Assembly: GCA_964618975.1 (NCBI GenBank)
Contig: CAZUDI010000024.1
Coordinates: forward strand, 1 to 53,366
Direction of reading: 5' to 3'
Origin: CAZUDI01 sp964618975
Lineage (GTDB): Bacteria; Desulfobacterota; Desulfomonilia; UBA1062
Length of the DNA: 53,366 nt
A program made the translations under genes and the position numbers. Below are positions 50,470 through 53,366 of this stretch, in pieces (the stretch's first letter is position 1; each line of letters opens with the position of its first letter). The notes beneath the pieces are model-generated. The model made no database searches, was not told the origin of the DNA, and was given only the letters and a program-made list of their open reading frames with translations.

Positions 50470-51216
50470 TCACGCCGCGGTGAGGATCCGGGGGCCATTG
50501 CCGGTAATGGCGATGGTATGTTCAAAGTGGGCCGAGAGCTTACCGTCCGAGGTCACCGCCGTCCATCCGTCCTCAAGGATCCTGACCCGCCAACTCCCCT
50601 GGGATACCATGGGCTCCAGGGCGAAGGTCATGCCCTCCTTGAGCAACGGCCCGGTCCCCCTTGCACCGAAATTGGGAATCTGCGGATCCTCGTGCAGCGC
50701 CTTGCCGATGCCATGCCCCACGAAATCCCGGATCACGCCGAAGCCGGCGGATTCCACCACGGCCTGAATGGCGGCACTGATGTCGTGCAGGCGGTTCCCG
50801 GGGACGGCCTGGCGTATGCCCGCCGCGAGCGAGGCCTCCGTTGCCCGCATCAGGGCGCGGGCCTCCTTGGAGATCGTCCCCACAGCGAAGGTACGGCATG
50901 AATCGCTATAGTATCCGTCCCTGAGCGTCCCCACATCGATGCCGATGATGTCGCCCTCCCTGAGCCTCTGCAGTCCGGGGATCCCATGAACCACCACCTC
51001 GTTGACGGAGGCACAGATCGTACCCGGGAAGCCCCGATAGCCCTTGAAGGCCGGCTCGGCACCACGCGAGCGGATAAAGAGCTCGGCCTCCTGGTCGAGC
51101 TCTTCCGTGGTGATTCCGGGCTGGATCAGGTTCTCGATATGCTGGAACAACTGTCCCAGAATCTGGCCCGCCTCCCGCATGCGTTCGATCTCATGCGCCT
51201 GTTTGACCACAATCAT
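50470..51216 (-). CDS. map: Methionine aminopeptidase, type I
   Basis: Enzyme of 248 residues that removes the first methionine from new proteins. Metal ligands appear in order: Asp in IIGIDVGT, Asp in YYSDSCRTF, His in VGHGIGKALHEDP, Glu in FALEPM and Glu in AHFEHTI. The ATG overlaps the hisG stop by one base (TGATG). The upstream operon is hisI-hisG-map, so it is probably translated with the histidine genes. Confidence 0.95.
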   Translation of the reverse strand: MIVVKQAHEIERMREAGQILGQLFQHIENLIQPGITTEELDQEAELFIRSRGAEPAFKGYRGFPGTICASVNEVVVHGIPGLQRLREGDIIGIDVGTLRDGYYSDSCRTFAVGTISKEARALMRATEASLAAGIRQAVPGNRLHDISAAIQAVVESAGFGVIRDFVGHGIGKALHEDPQIPNFGARGTGPLLKEGMTFALEPMVSQGSWRVRILEDGWTAVTSDGKLSAHFEHTIAITGNGPRILTAA

Positions 51217-52091
51217 CAGTCGAGCACCTTTTTGAGCGGATATTCGATGACCCCCCGGGCACCTGCCCGGAGAAGCCGCGGGATGAGGTCGCGAGCCTGG
51301 GACTCGTGGATGATGGTCTCCAGTGAGAGCCAGTTCTCGTCATGCAGCGAAGACACCGTGGGCGAGGTCATGGCCGGCAGCATGGCGGTGATGGCGGCGA
51401 GACGTTCCCGGGGTACATTCATCTTGAGCCCGGTCATATCGGCCGCGTGCAGGGCCGCCTGTAGCAGCATCGCAATCTGTTCGATCTTGATGCGCTTCTG
51501 CTCGTCCTTGAGGGATTCCTTGTTGGCTATCAGTTTGGTGTTCGTCGTGAGGAGCTCGTGGATGATCTTGAGATTGTGGGCCCGGATCGTGGACCCGGTC
51601 TCGGTCACCTCCACGATGGCATCCGCCAGCCCGTCGACGACCTTGGCCTCGGTAGCGCCCCAGGAGAACTCCACCTCCACCGGGATGCCGCGTGCCTCGA
51701 AGTAGCGCCGGGTAAAATTCACCAGTTCGGTGGCGATCTTCTTGCCGGCGAGGTCCTCCAGCGTCTGGATGTCGGAATTCTCGGCCACGGCCAGCACCCA
51801 GCGGGCGGGACGGGCAGTCATCTTGGAGTAGACCAGGTCCGCCACCTCCTCCACCACGGACTCGTTTTCCAGGATCCAGTCCAAACCAGTGAGGGCTAGG
51901 TCGAAGAGGCCGGACTCCACATAGCGCGAGATCTCCTGCGCCCTCACCAAGGCACACTCGATCTCCGGATCGTCGATCGAGGGGAAATAGCTCCTAGATG
52001 AGGTAGTGATGCGCCATCCGGCATCCTTGAAAAGTTCCACGGTCGAGGACTGCAGGCTCCCCTTGGGTATGGCGAGACGAATGAGGCTCAT
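51216..52091 (-). CDS. hisG: ATP phosphoribosyltransferase, long form
   Basis: First histidine-pathway enzyme, 291 residues, the long form with a C-terminal regulatory domain (about 215-291), so it does not need HisZ. LAIPKGSL at the start and EVTETGSTIRAHNL with the PRPP loop are typical. The ATG at 52091 overlaps the hisI stop by 4 bp (ATGA). Confidence 0.95.
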   Translation of the reverse strand: MSLIRLAIPKGSLQSSTVELFKDAGWRITTSSRSYFPSIDDPEIECALVRAQEISRYVESGLFDLALTGLDWILENESVVEEVADLVYSKMTARPARWVLAVAENSDIQTLEDLAGKKIATELVNFTRRYFEARGIPVEVEFSWGATEAKVVDGLADAIVEVTETGSTIRAHNLKIIHELLTTNTKLIANKESLKDEQKRIKIEQIAMLLQAALHAADMTGLKMNVPRERLAAITAMLPAMTSPTVSSLHDENWLSLETIIHESQARDLIPRLLRAGARGVIEYPLKKVLD

Positions 52092-52468
52092 GACTTGTAT
52101 ACCTCCCGGGGGTCAAAGATCTTCACCCCGTCTTCGACAAGGTCCTGGCCCTCGATCCTCCACGAAAAGCAGGACTGAAATCCCATGTGGCAGGCTGCCT
52201 GGCCCACCTGCTCCACCTTGAGCAGGATGGTATCCCGATCGCAGTCGGTGCGGATCTCCTTGACCTTCTGGACGTTCCCCGACTCCTCCCCTTTGCGCCA
52301 GAGCTTACTGCGCGAACGGCTGAAGTAGCATGCGCGCCCGGTGCGCAGGGTTTCTTCGAAGGACTCCCTGTTCATGTAGGCCAGCATGAGCACCTCTCCG
52401 GTAAGATAATCCTGGGCGATGGCCGGTACCAGGCCTCCCTGTTTCTCGAAATCTATGTTGTCTTTCAT
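52088..52468 (-). CDS. hisI: Phosphoribosyl-AMP cyclohydrolase
   Basis: Histidine-pathway enzyme of 126 residues. Features are GLVPAIAQDYLTGEVLMLAYMNRESFEET, Zn-related VGQAACHMGFQSCFSW and metal site IRTDCDRDTIL. It lacks the fused HisE domain of some bacteria. ATG 52468 has AGGAGG 7 nt upstream; the frame is open 16 codons further but without a site. Confidence 0.94.
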   Translation of the reverse strand: MKDNIDFEKQGGLVPAIAQDYLTGEVLMLAYMNRESFEETLRTGRACYFSRSRSKLWRKGEESGNVQKVKEIRTDCDRDTILLKVEQVGQAACHMGFQSCFSWRIEGQDLVEDGVKIFDPREVYKS

Positions 52469-52590
52469 CACTGTCCTCCTGGCTGTCTGAGGCCTTACCA
52501 AGTTTTTTTGCGTCATGTCAAGACAGGGGCGTCAAGGCCGCACCCCCGGCCGGTCTGACGACCTCTGAGGGGCGCCTGGAGAAAGGCCCC

Positions 52591-53366
52591 TCAGGGCTTG
52601 TGGATACTCATGCCCCGCACGTCCTCGGCCGCCTCCATCAGCAACTCTGCCAGGACCGGGTGGGGATAGTGGGCCGCGAGGAATTCCTCCACGTTCAGCC
52701 CCCGGGAAAGGGCCAGACTGGCCCAGGCGATGAGTTCGGTGGCATGCGGCGCCATGATGGTGACCCGCTGCATGCGGCCCTCAGGGGTGCACCAGATGCG
52801 GGCGAAGCCCTCATGGGCCTCCATGGTGCGCGCCCGCCCCAGGGCGCCCACCGGGAATGTCCCCACCGACAACTCCGCGGCTCGCAGCTGATCGGGGGGG
52901 CAGCCGACCGAGGCGATTTCGGGGCTGGTAAAGATGATGGTGGGGATGTTGCGGTAGTCCATAGTGATCGCCTCGCCGCATATGTGCCCCACGGCGACCA
53001 GGGCCTCGCGGGAGGCGGTGTAGGCATACATGTGGCTGCCGGTCACATCGCCTATGGCATAGACGCCCTTCAAGGACGTTTGCATGTGGTCATCGACGAG
53101 GACACCGCCGGCAGGGGAGAGATCGAGGCCCGCCTCGCGGGCCCCTGCCGGGAGCACCGGCTCCCGCCCGGTGCACACCAGGACCTTCCCCCCCTCCCAT
53201 TGCACCTGACCCTGAGGGGTCCGCGCCCGGACGAGGAAGGGTCCATGTCCCTCTATGACCTCGACCCGGGCCCGGGTAATGAACTCCACCTTGCGGTAGA
53301 TGCGGGTGATCTCGCGAGAGACGTCCTCCTCCTCACCCGGCAGGACCCGATCCAGGGCTTCCATAA
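52591..53366 (-). CDS. Dihydrolipoamide dehydrogenase-type flavoprotein, 3' part only
   Basis: The reading frame leaves the window at its right edge, so the N-terminal FAD part and the redox cysteines are not visible. Visible are the end of the NAD domain (MEALDRVLPGEEED), FAD loop GVYAIGDVTGS, and the dimerisation domain with FTSPEIASVG, ending HYPHPVLAELLMEAAED, whose His and Glu fit the catalytic pair of dihydrolipoamide dehydrogenase. Other flavoprotein disulfide reductases are possible. It lies upstream of hisI on the same strand with 122 bp between. Confidence 0.85.
   Translation of the reverse strand, partial: MEALDRVLPGEEEDVSREITRIYRKVEFITRARVEVIEGHGPFLVRARTPQGQVQWEGGKVLVCTGREPVLPAGAREAGLDLSPAGGVLVDDHMQTSLKGVYAIGDVTGSHMYAYTASREALVAVGHICGEAITMDYRNIPTIIFTSPEIASVGCPPDQLRAAELSVGTFPVGALGRARTMEAHEGFARIWCTPEGRMQRVTIMAPHATELIAWASLALSRGLNVEEFLAAHYPHPVLAELLMEAAEDVRGMSIHKP

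Noticed and set aside
1..53366. CRISPR arrays, prophages, insertion sequences or integrases
   Set aside because: I saw no regular spacer repeats and no transposase, recombinase or phage structural gene; the repeats found are dispersed single copies.

Overview
The window is a GC-rich bacterial chromosome segment carrying about 46 protein genes, dense and mostly in short operons. It has no transposase, integrase, phage gene, CRISPR array or rRNA. A Pst/PhoBR phosphate system, a PilB-PilT-PilC pilus operon, a PEP-CTERM/Eps-type sugar transferase, a TP0108-type phosphofructokinase and several small conserved proteins typical of anaerobic Gram-negatives suggest a Desulfobacterota (former Deltaproteobacteria) or a close relative. 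This placement is an inference from gene content; no marker gene was compared.

Layout. 1-76: a damaged tRNA-Ala(GGC). 330-7300: phosphate regulon phoB-phoR, pstS-pstC-pstA-pstB, then phoU after a pair of inverted repeat elements. 7517-10826: UspA, a 45-residue small ORF, a PHP-domain protein, a voltage-gated ion channel with a zinc ribbon, and cyclophilin. 11005-14156: a secreted DUF4412 protein, a cysteine-rich mini-protein, and a Dabb / NFACT-R / M29 aminopeptidase cluster. 14385-20276: MalY-type C-S lyase, galE, gamma-carbonic anhydrase, SrkA-like kinase, DUF3592 and NfeD-like membrane proteins, enoyl-CoA isomerase-like protein. 20445-25468: a polar amino-acid ABC transporter apparently in one operon with phosphoglucomutase. 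25721-30394: ComEA-like protein, DNA polymerase IV, a NarL-type regulator lacking its phospho-acceptor, and glnA behind a probable sigma-54 promoter. 30469-36831: asnB, convergent with the pilus motor operon. 37014-42887: a conserved hypothetical, an RpfG-type HD-GYP regulator, a TIGR03546/TIGR03545 pair with a PQ-loop protein, YdjC-like deacetylase and a BCAM0308-family protein. 43058-50447: valS-birA, an acidic protein with a PopZ-like C-terminus, pfkA, and the sugar transferase. 50470-53366: hisI-hisG-map in overlapping order and the 3' part of a dihydrolipoamide dehydrogenase gene cut by the window edge.

The most unusual signal is a family of at least eight intergenic elements of about 75-85 bp (around 6385, 6507, 9293, 16766, 20341, 26393, 27657 and 42333). 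They share a core (ATGAACCCC ... GGGGAATTCGACCC) and can fold as an outer stem closing one or two hairpins. In the outer stem and second hairpin the bases differ between copies while pairing is kept, which suggests selection on structure. Most copies lie at or within about 30 bp of a stop codon.

Many start codons were set inside longer open frames from ribosome-binding sites and family lengths; uncertain ones are flagged in the entries.
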